A DNA stretch of 64,000 nt from Rothia kristinae NBRC 15354 (GTDB lineage: Bacteria > Actinomycetota > Actinomycetes > Actinomycetales > Micrococcaceae), in NCBI RefSeq assembly GCF_001570865.1, contig NZ_BCSM01000007.1, forward strand, positions 56,068 to 120,067. Direction: 5' to 3'. The stretch's first letter is position 1; each line of letters starts with the position of its first letter. The translations under genes were made by a program, and so were the position numbers. Of this stretch, positions 50,686 through 60,944 are shown piece by piece. The notes under the pieces are model-generated. The model had not been told where the DNA came from and did not search any database. It saw only the letters and a list, made by a program, of their open reading frames with translations.

Positions 50686-52498
50686 GGCGGGCTCCTTCCG
50701 TGTCCTCGGCGTCGGTCCCGGCGCCCGGGGTCTGCTCGGTGCGGGGGCTCTCGCCCGCCGCGTCCTGCTCATCCTGCGCGTCCTGCGCCGGTGCGTCCTC
50801 GGCCGCGCACGCCTCGGCCCGACGCCGCTCGGCGATGGTCATCGGGGCCGCCGGCTCCTCCGAGGCGGCGCCCTTCCTCCGGCGCCGACGCCGCGGGGCG
50901 TCCTGCGGGTCCCGCAGCCGCCCGGCCCCGCGGTACAGCGGCACCGCACCCAGGGCCTCGGCGTCCAGCCCGGAGTGCTTGCGGCCCTGCCCGAAGTAGC
51001 GGGTGCGCGAGAGCAGCACCATGACCGGGTGGGTGAACCAGAAGATCACCATGAGGTCCGCGACCGCGGTCAGCCCCAGGGCGAAGGCGAAGCCGCGGAC
51101 GTTGCCCACGGCCACGAAGTACAGCACGACGGCGGCCAGCAGGTTCACGCCCTTGGAGGCCAGCACGGTGCGCCGGGCCCGCAGCCAGCCGTGATCCACC
51201 GCGGAGGGCACGCTGCGCCCATCGCGCAGGCCGTCGCGGATGCGCTCGAAGTAGACGATGAACGAGTCCGCGGTCTGCCCGATGGACACGATCAGCCCGG
51301 CCACCCCGGCCAGGGACAGCCGGTAGTTGATGCCCCAGCCGAGCAGGATGATCGCGGCGAAGGAGATCACCCCGGCCACCACCAGGGAGGCGATGGTCAC
51401 GAAGCCGAGCAGGCGGTACTGGAACAGGGAATACACACAGACCAGGGCCAGGCCGATCAGTCCGGCGATGATGCCCATCTCCAGCTGGTCGGTGCCCAGG
51501 GTCGCGGAGATCTGCTGCTCGGATTCGATGTGGAAGCTGATGGGCAGCGCCCCGTACTTCAGCTGCTCGGCGAGGTTCTTCGCGGTCTCCTCGGTGAAGT
51601 TCCCTGTGATCTGCGCCTGCCCGTCGGCGATCACGGCCTCGGCGCGCGGGGCGGAGAGCACCTCGTCGTCGAGCATGATCGCGAAGGAGGCGCGGGGGTT
51701 GTTCGGGTCCTGGCCGTAGATCTGGTACAGCCGGGTGGTGACGTCCTTGAAGGTGCTCTTCGCGGCGTCGTCGAAGGTGATGTCCACGCCCCACTGCCCG
51801 GTGGTGGTCATGCCGTTGCCGGAGGTGACCTGGGAGAAGGAGGCGTCCTTGATGTCCTGACCCTTCAGCTCCACGGGCCCGAGGATGTACTTCTGCGAGC
51901 CGTCGGCCGAGCAGGCGACGACGGCGCGGTCCGCGGGCAGCTGCCGCTGGCCCTGCTGGGAGGATGTGGCCGAGCAGTCCTTGAGCTCGTACTCCTTCTG
52001 CAGCGCGGGGGTGATCCAGTTCTGGTCGGAGCCGTTCTTCGGCTTCTCGGTGGGCTCCTTGAGCTTGGCGTAGTCGGTGCGCTGCCCCTCAGGCACGGGC
52101 TTGCCGTCCCCGGAGGCCAGCACCGCGCGGAAGGACATCTGGGCGGAGGCCTGAATGAGGTCGCGGGTCTGCTGATCCGGCACGCCGGGCATGGACACGA
52201 CGACGTTGCGCCCGGACTGGGTGGTGACCTCGGCCTCGGAGACCCCGGCCCCGTCCACGCGCTGGCGGATGATCTCCACGGCCTGGTCCAGCTGATCGGA
52301 GGAGATGCTCCCGCCGTCGGTGGATTCCGGGGAGAGGATCATCTGGGTGCCGCCGGAGAGGTCCAGGGCGAGCTTGGGGGTCCAGCTGCCGCCGAACTTG
52401 GCGGCGCTCAGCCCGATCGCCCCGATCATGATCGCGATGATCGCGGTCAGCAGGATCAGGGCGCGACGCGCCCCGGCCGTGCGGTTCTTCCTTGCCAT
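50678..52498 (-). CDS. secD: Protein translocase subunit SecD
   Basis: SecD carries the large extracytoplasmic P1 domain of SecDF. The 606-residue product has one N-terminal helix (ALILLTAIIAIMIGAIGLSA, about residues 13-32) and LALDLSGGTQMIL (P1 start). The C-terminal membrane part has helices around IIAGLIGLALVCVYSLFQYR, SLAGVAGLIVSIGQTADSF and GFAFALGLTAVADL. The last 100 residues are a long charged, low-complexity tail with an arginine run (RRRRRRKG) and many Glu/Asp. ATG 52498 was chosen by homology; ATG 52522 would add eight residues. Confidence 0.95.
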   Translation of the reverse strand: MARKNRTAGARRALILLTAIIAIMIGAIGLSAAKFGGSWTPKLALDLSGGTQMILSPESTDGGSISSDQLDQAVEIIRQRVDGAGVSEAEVTTQSGRNVVVSMPGVPDQQTRDLIQASAQMSFRAVLASGDGKPVPEGQRTDYAKLKEPTEKPKNGSDQNWITPALQKEYELKDCSATSSQQGQRQLPADRAVVACSADGSQKYILGPVELKGQDIKDASFSQVTSGNGMTTTGQWGVDITFDDAAKSTFKDVTTRLYQIYGQDPNNPRASFAIMLDDEVLSAPRAEAVIADGQAQITGNFTEETAKNLAEQLKYGALPISFHIESEQQISATLGTDQLEMGIIAGLIGLALVCVYSLFQYRLLGFVTIASLVVAGVISFAAIILLGWGINYRLSLAGVAGLIVSIGQTADSFIVYFERIRDGLRDGRSVPSAVDHGWLRARRTVLASKGVNLLAAVVLYFVAVGNVRGFAFALGLTAVADLMVIFWFTHPVMVLLSRTRYFGQGRKHSGLDAEALGAVPLYRGAGRLRDPQDAPRRRRRRKGAASEEPAAPMTIAERRRAEACAAEDAPAQDAQDEQDAAGESPRTEQTPGAGTDAEDTEGARRG

Positions 52499-52589
52499 GG
52501 AGGGAGGTCCTGAAGTGCTCATGCGCAGGTGCCGGGCCGCGCGGAGGCGGTCATCCGGCACCTGGCGGGGTGGGAGGGGGTGAGGCGGG

Positions 52590-53084
52590 TCAGCGGTCGG
52601 TGCCGCGCGGGTCCTCGGGGTCGACGGTCTCGCCGTTGACGGTGGTGCCGCCGCGGACCTGCTGCTGCCCGGTGCCCTCGGCGTCGTTGTGCCCGGTGAC
52701 CTCCTGCTCGGGGCGGGCCCCGGCGGCCGCGGCCTGCGGGGAGCCCGGCACGTTGCCGTTCTCATCGAGGATGGTGGTCACGGTCTGCAGGTGCACCTTC
52801 ACGGTGGTGCCCGGGGAGACCTCGAGCATCGCGGTGGCGTTGTCGCGGTCCACGGAGGCGATGGTGCCGTAGAGGCCGAACTGGGTCATCACGGGGGTGC
52901 CCGGGCCCATGGCCTCCTGCTTGCGCTGCATCTCCTGGCGCATCTTCTTCTGCCGGCGGGCCGGCAGCACCAGGAAGAGCACGATGAACACGACCGCGAT
53001 GAGCAGGAACATCAGGTTGCCTCCCGCGGCACCTCCTTCGGCTGCTTGCAGGGTGCCGGCGGACGGGTCAGCGAACAGGTGCAT
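52590..53084 (-). CDS. yajC: Preprotein translocase subunit YajC
   Basis: YajC is a small accessory of SecDF. The 164-residue product has one membrane helix (LMFLLIAVVFIVLFLVLP, about residues 24-41) followed by the family motif ARRQKKMRQEMQ, a KOW-like core (GTPVMTQFGLYGTIASVD, TTVKVHLQTVTTIL) and a variable Gln/Gly-rich tail. The ATG has GAAGGAAG 1-2 bases away, so the ribosome binding site spacing is short. It precedes secD by 91 bases and has a TAGGAT -10 about 43 bases upstream. Confidence 0.92.
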   Translation of the reverse strand: MHLFADPSAGTLQAAEGGAAGGNLMFLLIAVVFIVLFLVLPARRQKKMRQEMQRKQEAMGPGTPVMTQFGLYGTIASVDRDNATAMLEVSPGTTVKVHLQTVTTILDENGNVPGSPQAAAAGARPEQEVTGHNDAEGTGQQQVRGGTTVNGETVDPEDPRGTDR

Positions 53085-53126
53085 GTCTTCCTTCGAGGAT
53101 CGGGGAGGTGGCGGACGGTCCCGCCC

Positions 53127-53132
53127 ATCCTA
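53127..53132 (-). promoter_or_regulatory. -10 hexamer TAGGAT for yajC-secD-secF
   Basis: TAGGAT on the minus strand implies a start near 53120 and a leader of about 37 bases for yajC; -35 not recognised. Confidence 0.45.
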
Positions 53133-53157
53133 GAGGACGCAACTGGGTGCCCACCGA

Positions 53158-53180
53158 ATGCGTCCCGTTCCGGGGCGCAT
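53158..53180 (-). terminator. Weak hairpin after ruvB
   Basis: ATGCG (53158-53162) and CGCAT (53176-53180) pair, with an inner GGG/CCC stem and one mismatch. It begins 10 bases past the ruvB stop and has no T-run. It may separate ruvCAB from yajC. Confidence 0.35.
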
Positions 53181-53189
53181 CGCGCGGGC

Positions 53190-54224
<1,035 letters not shown>

Positions 54225-54315
54225 GCGGGGTGCTCCTCCTGGCGGGCCGGCGGGTCCGCCGCGTGGTCGATCCTGCGCCGCACCTCGCGGCGGCAGGGCT
54301 CTGGGTGGCGGTGGG

Positions 54316-54933
54316 TCAGCGGCGGGCCGCGCCGAGTCCGGCGAGCACGGCCTTCAGCGCGGCCGGCACCGTCAGGTCCGCCGCCTGCGGGTCGGTGCGC
54401 ACATAGCCGTCCACGGCGGTCGCGGCGTCCTTCTCCGACCAGCCCAGCCCGATCAGCGCCTCGGTGACCTGCGGGGCCCAGGCGGGCCCGTCGGCGGAGC
54501 CGGTCCCGCCCTGCGGGGCGGGCTCCTCCTCGGGCAGCACGAGCTTGCCGGCCAGCTCCAGCACGATCCGCCGGGCGCCCTTGGGGCCGATGCCGGGGAC
54601 CTGGGAGAAGGCCTTGTCGTCTCCGGCGGCCACCGCGCGGGCGACGTCGGCCGGTGAGTGCACGGCCAGCACGGCCAAGGCGATGCGCGGGCCGATTCCG
54701 GAGACCCCGAGCATCGTGGTGAACACCTCCCGCTCCTCCGCGGTGCGGAAGGCGAACAGGGTCAGAGAGTCCTCCCGGACCACCAGGTGGGTCTGCACCC
54801 GGGCCGTCTCCCCCACCTTCAGGCCGGCGAGGGTGGCCGGGGTCGCGGCCACGAGCAGGCCGACGCCGCCCACCTCGAGGACGGCCTCGTGCAGGCCCAC
54901 GTGGGCCACGGTTCCGGACAGCGTGGAGATCAT
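54316..54933 (-). CDS. ruvA: Holliday junction-binding protein RuvA
   Basis: RuvA tetramers hold the four-way junction. The 205-residue product has the N-terminal OB domain ([27 protein letters not shown]), the helix-hairpin-helix pair ([20 protein letters not shown] and [19 protein letters not shown]) and the small C-terminal RuvB-binding domain ([19 protein letters not shown]). The ATG lies 6 bases after TAGGAT, which suggests a leaderless transcript in addition to read-through from ruvC. Confidence 0.96.
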   Translation of the reverse strand: MISTLSGTVAHVGLHEAVLEVGGVGLLVAATPATLAGLKVGETARVQTHLVVREDSLTLFAFRTAEEREVFTTMLGVSGIGPRIALAVLAVHSPADVARAVAAGDDKAFSQVPGIGPKGARRIVLELAGKLVLPEEEPAPQGGTGSADGPAWAPQVTEALIGLGWSEKDAATAVDGYVRTDPQAADLTVPAALKAVLAGLGAARR

Positions 54934-54939
54934 GGACCC

Positions 54940-54945
54940 ATCCTA
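54940..54945 (-). promoter_or_regulatory. -10 hexamer TAGGAT for leaderless ruvA
   Basis: TAGGAT on the minus strand ends 6 bases (GGGTCC) before the ruvA ATG; no Shine-Dalgarno sequence is present. Confidence 0.5.
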
Positions 54946-54989
54946 TTCGAACACATCTGCGAATCCCAGCCTCGGCGTCGGCCGCGGGC

Positions 54990-55646
54990 TCAGCGGCGGC
55001 CGACCCCGCCGGATCCTGCGCCGCGGCGCCCGGAGCGCTCGGCCTCCCGCCAGGCGCGCTGGGCCGGGGTCAGCCCGGTGCGGGTCGCCCGGGCGGGGAT
55101 CGAGCCCTGGTGGGTCTGCACGCCCGCGGTCATGTCGTAGCCGGTGCCCAGCCCGCCGGAGCGCCAGCCGTGGCAGATCGCCAGGGCTAGCGCGTCAGCG
55201 GCGTCGGCCGGGCGCGGCATGGCCTCCAGGCCCAGGATGCGGGTCACCATCCGCCCGACCGAGGCCTTGTCCGCCCGGCCGTCGCCGGTCACCGCGGCTT
55301 TGGCCTCGGAGGGGGTGTGCCAGGCCACGGGGATGCCGAGGGAGGCGGCCGCGGCGATGACCACCCCGGAGGCGTGGGCCGTGCCGATGACCGTGTTCAC
55401 GGATTCCTGGGCGAAGACCCGCTCGATGGCCATGACGTCCGGGCGCAGCTCGCGCATCCAGGCCAGGGCGTGCTCCTGGATGTGCAGCACCCGGGCGTCC
55501 AGGGAGTCGGCGGCTTGGGTCCCGGCCACCCCCACCCGCACGAGGCTCGCCTTCCGGGTGGCGTCCATGTCCACGACGCCGAACCCGCAGCGGGTCAGCC
55601 CCGGGTCCACCCCGAGGATGCGCAGGGATCGGGTGCTACTCGGCAT
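54990..55646 (-). CDS. ruvC: Holliday junction resolvase RuvC
   Basis: RuvC cuts Holliday junctions symmetrically. The 218-residue product has the RNase H-like acidic tetrad: Asp in [13 protein letters not shown], Glu in [10 protein letters not shown], and two Asp in [13 protein letters not shown]. The family core ends near residue 165; the last 50 residues (basic, Arg/Gly-rich) are an extension over the roughly 170-residue norm. The ATG overlaps the yebC stop by 11 bases, so both are probably cotranslated. Confidence 0.95.
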   Translation of the reverse strand: MPSSTRSLRILGVDPGLTRCGFGVVDMDATRKASLVRVGVAGTQAADSLDARVLHIQEHALAWMRELRPDVMAIERVFAQESVNTVIGTAHASGVVIAAAASLGIPVAWHTPSEAKAAVTGDGRADKASVGRMVTRILGLEAMPRPADAADALALAICHGWRSGGLGTGYDMTAGVQTHQGSIPARATRTGLTPAQRAWREAERSGRRGAGSGGVGRR

Positions 55647-56397
55647 CCTCGAGCTGGGCCATGACCTCCGGGGAGATCTCCACGTTGGAGTAGACGTTCT
55701 GCACGTCGTCCAGCGCCTCGATCGCGTCGGCGAGCTTGAGGAACTTCTTCGCCCCGTCGGCGTCCAGGTCCACGGTCATGGTGGGCCGGAACTGCGGGTC
55801 GTCGTTGTTGTACTCCAGCTCGGCGGCGTCCAGGGCCTTGCGGATCTCGGGCAGGTCGGAGGCCTCGGAGATGACCTCGAAGACCTCGTCCTCCTCCTTG
55901 ACCTCATCGGCCCCGGCGTCGAGCACGGCCATCAGGACGTCGTCCTCGGTCAGCCCGTCCTTCTTGGCCACCTCGGCCACGCCCTTGCGCTCGAACATGA
56001 AGGACACGGAGCCGGGATCGGCCATGGTGCCGCCGGAGCGGGTCACCGCGGTGCGCACGTCCGCGGCGGCGCGGTTCTTGTTGTCGGTCAGGCACTCGAT
56101 GTACAGAGCCGAGCCCTGGGGGCCGCGGGCCTCGTAGAGGATCTCGGAGTAGTCCACGACCTCGCCGGTCAGCCCGGCGCCGCGCTTGATCGCGCGGTCG
56201 ATGTTGTCGTTGGGCACGGAGTTCTTCTTGGCCTTGGACACGGCCAGGTCCAGGGCCGGGTTGCCGGCGACGTCGGCCCCGCCCATGCGCGCGGCGACCT
56301 CGATGCCCTTGATGTACTTGGCGAAGGCCTTGGCGCGCTTGGCGTCGATCGCGGCCTTCTTGTGCTTGGTGGTGGCCCATTTGGAGTGACCGGACAC
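55636..56397 (-). CDS. yebC: YebC/TACO1-family protein
   Basis: YebC proteins have been described as DNA-binding regulators and, more recently, as factors that help ribosomes through proline stretches. The 253-residue product starts with the canonical [20 protein letters not shown] and has [38 protein letters not shown] and the C-terminal [14 protein letters not shown]. Length and motifs are normal. It heads the yebC-ruvC-ruvA-ruvB run, a widespread arrangement. A TAGACT -10 lies about 95 bases upstream. Confidence 0.96.
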   Translation of the reverse strand: MSGHSKWATTKHKKAAIDAKRAKAFAKYIKGIEVAARMGGADVAGNPALDLAVSKAKKNSVPNDNIDRAIKRGAGLTGEVVDYSEILYEARGPQGSALYIECLTDNKNRAAADVRTAVTRSGGTMADPGSVSFMFERKGVAEVAKKDGLTEDDVLMAVLDAGADEVKEEDEVFEVISEASDLPEIRKALDAAELEYNNDDPQFRPTMTVDLDADGAKKFLKLADAIEALDDVQNVYSNVEISPEVMAQLEDAE

Positions 56398-56491
56398 GGG
56401 GTCTCCTTCGTGCGTCGGGGAATCGTCGGAAAATCATCGGGGTGCCGCGGGCGCGCCGAGGGGCGCGGGCCCGCGGGCACGGCTGCTCCCC

Positions 56492-56497
56492 AGTCTA
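56492..56497 (-). promoter_or_regulatory. -10 hexamer TAGACT for yebC-ruvCAB
   Basis: TAGACT on the minus strand implies a leader of about 88 bases. The rest of the 193-base gatD-yebC gap is GC-rich with short self-complementary stretches and no reading frame I can support. Confidence 0.45.
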
Positions 56498-56589
56498 GTG
56501 CGCCTGTCCAGCCCCGCCCCGGGACGGCTACCGGACGACTCGCTGACGGCTCTCGGACGGCGCCGGGGGCGGGGTGCGGTGCGGCCGAC

Positions 56590-57363
56590 TCAGCGGGGCC
56601 GGGAGGCGGCGACCTCGCGGGCGCGCTCGGTCAGGGTGTCGTCGATCGGCTCGGGGTCGAAGGAGCCGCAGCGGCGCCGGGCGGCTTGGCCGATCAGGTA
56701 GTCGGTGATCCGGGGGTTCTTCGGCAGGAGGGAGCCGTGCAGGTAGGAGCCGATGACGTGGTGCACCCGGGCGCCCTCCCCGGCGTCGTCGAGGTTGTTG
56801 CCCTGTCCCAGGGTCACGGTGCCCAGGGGCTGGACGTCCTGGCCGAGGTAGGTCAGTCCGGAGTGGTTCTCGTAGCCGACGACCTGCCCGAACTCCGGGG
56901 TGTCCAGGACGATGTTGCCGATCAGCCGCTGCCTGCCCCCCACGGTGCGGGCGTCGAAGATCCCGATGCCCTCCAGGACCTGCCCGTCCACGGTGGTGAA
57001 TTCGTGGCCGAACAGCTGGTAGAGCCCGCAGATCACCAGCATGGGCACGCCGTTCTCGGCCATCCGGCGCAGCCGGGGGGCGATGGCGTGCAGATCCTCC
57101 TGGATCACGGACTGCCCCGAGTCCTGGCCGCCGCCGCCGATGACGATGTCCACGTCCTCGGGGAACTCGTCCTCGGGGTTGTAGTCGATGATCTTGGTGG
57201 TGTATCCGTGCTTCTGGGCGCGCCGGGACAGGGACAGCACGTTGCCCCAGTCCCCGTAGATGTTCATGTCCCGGGGGTACAGCTGCAGGATCCGCAGGTG
57301 GCCCTTGGCCGCTACCTTGTCGGGCTGGTGGGACTGCGCGGCGGGCGCGGTGCGCTCGGTCAT
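56590..57363 (-). CDS. gatD: Lipid II isoglutaminyl synthase, glutaminase subunit GatD
   Basis: GatD releases ammonia from glutamine for amidation of the lipid II stem peptide by MurT. The 257-residue product is a class I (CobB/CobQ-like) glutaminase. It has LQLYPRDMNIYGDWGN at the N-terminus, GGGGQDSGQ, the nucleophile cysteine at about residue 112 in LVICGLYQLFGHEF, GYENHSGLTYL, and the histidine in GSYLHGSLLPKNP (about 209). The first 20 residues are variable. ATG 57363 follows the murT stop by 2 bases, so the two form one unit. Confidence 0.94.
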   Translation of the reverse strand: MTERTAPAAQSHQPDKVAAKGHLRILQLYPRDMNIYGDWGNVLSLSRRAQKHGYTTKIIDYNPEDEFPEDVDIVIGGGGQDSGQSVIQEDLHAIAPRLRRMAENGVPMLVICGLYQLFGHEFTTVDGQVLEGIGIFDARTVGGRQRLIGNIVLDTPEFGQVVGYENHSGLTYLGQDVQPLGTVTLGQGNNLDDAGEGARVHHVIGSYLHGSLLPKNPRITDYLIGQAARRRCGSFDPEPIDDTLTERAREVAASRPR

Positions 57364-57365
57364 GG

Positions 57366-58658
57366 TCAGATCTCCTCCACGTCGGTGATCCTCCCCAGCT
57401 CGCGGCGCAGCACGAGCATGGAGGTGTAGGTGCAGAACACGCGCATCGGGCGGTCCCCGGCCCCGTCCAGGAAGGCGCGCAGGGCCTCGGGAAGCTCCGG
57501 GTGCACCTCGCGCACGGGGACGTCGTCGTGCTCCAGGCGCAGGGCCATGTCCCAGGCGCGGGTCCCGCCGACCACGTCCACGCCGCCCTCGCGCAGGACG
57601 TCGAAGTCCACGTCCCACAGCCAGGAGACGTCGCGCCCATCGGCGTACTCGTCGTTGATGGTGATCATCGTGGCCCAGTCGTCCCCGGTGGCCGAGGCCA
57701 GGGACAGGCGGAAGCCGGCGGGGTTCTTCACCAGCAGCAGCTGCAGGGTGCTCTGCCCGATCCGCACGGATTCCCCGCGCCCGAAGGCCGGGGTGACCTC
57801 GGACAGGGCGCGCAGCAGCGCCGCCTCGTCGGTGCGCTCCCCCATGATCTGGCGGGTCAGGGCCAGGGCGCCGGCGGCGTTGTAGATGTTGTAGATGCCG
57901 TAGAGGGTGATCTGCGCGGTGACCTCCCGCCCGGCGATGGACAGCACGCTGCGGGTGCCCTCGAAGGCCTCCAGCACGACGTCGGCCTCGGGCAGGTCCG
58001 CGGCCTGGTGGGCCGGGGTCTTGTCCCGCATCTCATCGTCGGAGGGGAAGCGGGAGCGCAGCTGCTCGGACAGGCCGTAGTAGACGGCGCGGGTGCCGGG
58101 GGTCAGGTCCGCGGCGATCCGGCGGATCCGGGGGTCCTCCCGGTTGAGGACCACGGACTCGGTGGTGGCCTGGGCGACCTGGGTGAGCATCTTGCGGGTC
58201 GTGTCGATCTCCCCGAAGCGGTCCAGCTGGTCGCGCATGACGTTGAGCAGCAGGGCGTGGCGGGGCTTCACGGCCCGCACGAAGTGCACCGCGTGGGCCT
58301 CGTCCAGCTCCAGCACGGCGATGTCCGCCTCCAGGCGCCCGCGCAGGTCCATCTCCCCGAGCAGGGCCGCGGCGACCCCGCGCACGAAGTTGGAGCCGGT
58401 GCGGTTGGTGAACACCCGCAGCCCCTGGGATTCCAGCAGCTGCACGGTCATCTTGGTGGTGGTGGTCTTGCCGTTGGTCCCGGAGATCACGACGACGCCG
58501 TGGGGCAGCCGGGCCAGCTCGCGGGCGACGAAGCCGGGGTCGGCCTTCTCCATGAACAGTCCGGGGAAGGCGGAGCCGCCGCCGCGCAGGCGGGTGGCGG
58601 TGCGGATGCCCTGCCCGATCAGGCGCGTGAGGGCTCGGGGTCGCAGGGGGTGAGGCAT
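57366..58658 (-). CDS. murT: Lipid II isoglutaminyl synthase, ligase subunit MurT (no zinc ribbon)
   Basis: MurT is a Mur-ligase homologue that amidates D-glutamate in lipid II with ammonia from GatD. The 430-residue product has the ATP-binding VVISGTNGKTTTTKM (about residues 57-71), LELDEAHAVHFV, LLNVMRDQLDRFGEID, NREDPRIRRIA and a C-terminal DUF1727 domain (LVKNPAGFRLSL, INDEYADGRDVSWLWD). Only one cysteine occurs, near the C-terminus, so the Cys4 zinc ribbon of staphylococcal MurT is absent. The ATG lies 7 bases after TAGGAT. Confidence 0.94.
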   Translation of the reverse strand: MPHPLRPRALTRLIGQGIRTATRLRGGGSAFPGLFMEKADPGFVARELARLPHGVVVISGTNGKTTTTKMTVQLLESQGLRVFTNRTGSNFVRGVAAALLGEMDLRGRLEADIAVLELDEAHAVHFVRAVKPRHALLLNVMRDQLDRFGEIDTTRKMLTQVAQATTESVVLNREDPRIRRIAADLTPGTRAVYYGLSEQLRSRFPSDDEMRDKTPAHQAADLPEADVVLEAFEGTRSVLSIAGREVTAQITLYGIYNIYNAAGALALTRQIMGERTDEAALLRALSEVTPAFGRGESVRIGQSTLQLLLVKNPAGFRLSLASATGDDWATMITINDEYADGRDVSWLWDVDFDVLREGGVDVVGGTRAWDMALRLEHDDVPVREVHPELPEALRAFLDGAGDRPMRVFCTYTSMLVLRRELGRITDVEEI

Positions 58659-58665
58659 GGGGACC

Positions 58666-58671
58666 ATCCTA
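58666..58671 (-). promoter_or_regulatory. -10 hexamer TAGGAT for leaderless murT-gatD
   Basis: TAGGAT on the minus strand ends 7 bases (GGTCCCC) before the murT ATG; no Shine-Dalgarno sequence is present. It is divergent to the M3 peptidase promoter. Confidence 0.5.
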
Positions 58672-58798
58672 CCGATCGGGGCGAACCGCTCGGACCGGGA
58701 CGTTCCACGCTCTCCCCTCGGGCCGGGATGGCGTGGACGGGTGCGCTGTGGAGGGGCACGGGCGGGCCGGGTGGGGTGATCGGGGCCCGGGCGGAAGC

Positions 58799-58804
58799 TA
58801 GGGT
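58799..58804 (+). promoter_or_regulatory. -10 hexamer TAGGGT for a leaderless M3 peptidase transcript
   Basis: TAGGGT ends 7 bases (GTGGTCC) before the ATG at 58812; no Shine-Dalgarno sequence is present. Confidence 0.48.
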
Positions 58805-58811
58805 GTGGTCC

Positions 58812-60944
58812 ATGGCACCTGAGATTCCCGAGACATCGCCCCTGCTGAGACCCTCCGATCTGCCCGGTGGACTGCCGGATCTGTCCGAGACCGGTCCTGA
58901 GGAGCTGGATCGTCTGCTGCGGTCCGGGATGGCCGCGCAGCGGGATGCCTGGGAGCGGATCGCCGCAGATTCCGCCCCGGCGGATTTCGCCACGGTGATC
59001 GAGCCGCTGGAGACGGCGGCCGCGCAGTTTGCCCGGGTCACCGGGATCTTCCACACCTTCATCAGTGCGATGGGCACCGAGGAGGTCCTCGAGCTGCATC
59101 GCCGCTGGGCCGGCCCCCTGGCCGAGCATGAGGCGGCCTCCGCCCGGGATCCCCGTCTGGCCCGGCGGCTGGCCGCCGTCGAGGAGGAGGGGCTGGATCC
59201 GGTGCGGCGGCATGTGCTGCGGCGCTGGCGCGAGGACTTCGAGGACCGCGGGGCCTTCCTCGAGGAGACCGCCCGGGACGAGGTGGCGCGGATCGAGCAG
59301 GAGCTGGCGCAGCTGTCCGCCCGGTTCGGCGCCGGGCTGCTGGCCGGGGCTGAGCAGGCGGGCCTGCTGCTGGAGGACGAGAGGCAGCTGGCCGGTCTGC
59401 CCGAGGATCGGGTGCGCCAGGCCGCCGAAGCGGCGCAGCTGGCCGGGCACCCGGGAAGCTACCTGCTGGTGCAGGACCTGTTCGCGGTGCCGTCGGTGCT
59501 GTCCTCGCTGCTGGACCGGGACACGCGGCGTCGGCTGTGGCGGGATTCGGTGAACCGGGGGCGGGGCGAAGCCCGGGACGAGGGGGCCGCGGACACCCCG
59601 GAGCTGCTGACGACGGCGGCGCGGATCGCTGAGCTGCGGGCCCGCCGGGCCGAGCTGTTCGGGGCCCGCACCCACGCCGAGCTGCAGCTGCGCCGCTCCG
59701 TGGCCGGGACCCCGCAGCGGGCGCTGGGGATGCTCGAGGAGCTGGCCCCGCGGGCCCGGGCGGCGTTCCAGCGGGAGCTTGCGGTGATGGCGGAGGTCGC
59801 CGGCGTCGAGCCTGGGCAGATCCAGCCCTGGGATGTCCCGGTGCTGCTGGAGCGGGTGGCCCGGGAGCGCTACGCCGTGGATGCCCAGGCGCTGCGCCCA
59901 TATTTCTCCTTCGAGCGGACCCTGGTCGACGGCGTGTTCGCGGCCGCCTCGCGGCTGTACGGGGTGCAGTTCACGGCCCGCCCGCAGCTGCCCGGATACC
60001 ACCCGGAGGTGCGCTTCTGGGAGGTCCGCGATGAGCAGGACCGCCTGCTGGGGCTGTTCGGCCTGGATCCGTGGGCCCGACCCACCAAGCAGGGTGGGGC
60101 GTGGATGCACGAGATCGTGCCCCGGGACGCCCGGGTCGGCCAGACCCCGGTGGTGATGAACACCCTGAACTTCACCCGTCCCGGGCAGGGCGAGGAGAAG
60201 CTGCTCAGCGCGGACAACGTGCGCACGATGTTCCACGAGTTCGGCCACGCCCTGCACTCCCTGCTGAGCACGGTGGTCTGGCCCACCGCGGCCGGGACCA
60301 ACGTGCCCCGGGATTTCGTGGAGTACCCGTCGCAGGTCAACGAGATGTGGATGTTCCACCCGGAAGTGCTGCCCCACTACGCCCGCCACCACGAGACGGG
60401 CGAGCCGCTGCCGACCGAGGCCGCACGCGCCCTGCAGGAGGCGGCCCGGTGGGGTGAGGGCTTCCGCACCGTGGAGTACCTGGGGGCTGCCCTGCTGGAC
60501 ATGGCCTGGCACACCCGCGGCACCGACGCCGAGCCGCTGGAGACTCCGCAGCAGGTGCGGGAGTTCGAGCGGGAGGTGCTGGCCCGGTACGGGCTGGCGG
60601 ATCTTCCGGTGGCCCCGCGGTATGCGACCGGGATGTTCAAGCACATCTTCGAGGGCGGCTATTCGGCCGGGTACTACTCGTACATCTTCTCCGAGATGAT
60701 GGACGCGGAGACCGTGGACTGGTTCCGCGCCCGCGGCGGGCTGCGCCGGGAGAACGGGCAGGTGTTCCGGGACCGGCTGCTGGCCCGCGGCTCCGAGCAG
60801 GATCCGGCGCAGTCCTTCCGGGATCTGCTCGGCCGGGACCCGCAGATCGGGCCGCTGCTGCGCCGTCGCGGGCTGGTGGATGACGACGCCGAGCGGGATG
60901 GTGCCGCAGGAGAAGGTGCCGAGGGGACCGGCGCCGATGAGTGA
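58812..60944 (+). CDS. M3-family zinc metallopeptidase (peptidyl-dipeptidase Dcp / oligopeptidase A type)
   Basis: This cytoplasmic peptidase degrades short peptides. The 710-residue product is almost entirely helical, as in thimet-type enzymes. The zinc site is MFHEFGHALHS (HEXXH, about residues 475-480), with the third ligand in FVEYPSQVNEMWM. MNTLNFTRP and GYSAGYYSYIFSEMMDAE are further family signatures near the C-terminus. No signal peptide is present. The last 15 residues are Gly/Glu/Ala-rich. The ATG follows TAGGGT by 7 bases. Its stop overlaps the DUF2797 start by 8 bases. Confidence 0.93.
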   Translation: MAPEIPETSPLLRPSDLPGGLPDLSETGPEELDRLLRSGMAAQRDAWERIAADSAPADFATVIEPLETAAAQFARVTGIFHTFISAMGTEEVLELHRRWAGPLAEHEAASARDPRLARRLAAVEEEGLDPVRRHVLRRWREDFEDRGAFLEETARDEVARIEQELAQLSARFGAGLLAGAEQAGLLLEDERQLAGLPEDRVRQAAEAAQLAGHPGSYLLVQDLFAVPSVLSSLLDRDTRRRLWRDSVNRGRGEARDEGAADTPELLTTAARIAELRARRAELFGARTHAELQLRRSVAGTPQRALGMLEELAPRARAAFQRELAVMAEVAGVEPGQIQPWDVPVLLERVARERYAVDAQALRPYFSFERTLVDGVFAAASRLYGVQFTARPQLPGYHPEVRFWEVRDEQDRLLGLFGLDPWARPTKQGGAWMHEIVPRDARVGQTPVVMNTLNFTRPGQGEEKLLSADNVRTMFHEFGHALHSLLSTVVWPTAAGTNVPRDFVEYPSQVNEMWMFHPEVLPHYARHHETGEPLPTEAARALQEAARWGEGFRTVEYLGAALLDMAWHTRGTDAEPLETPQQVREFEREVLARYGLADLPVAPRYATGMFKHIFEGGYSAGYYSYIFSEMMDAETVDWFRARGGLRRENGQVFRDRLLARGSEQDPAQSFRDLLGRDPQIGPLLRRRGLVDDDAERDGAAGEGAEGTGADE

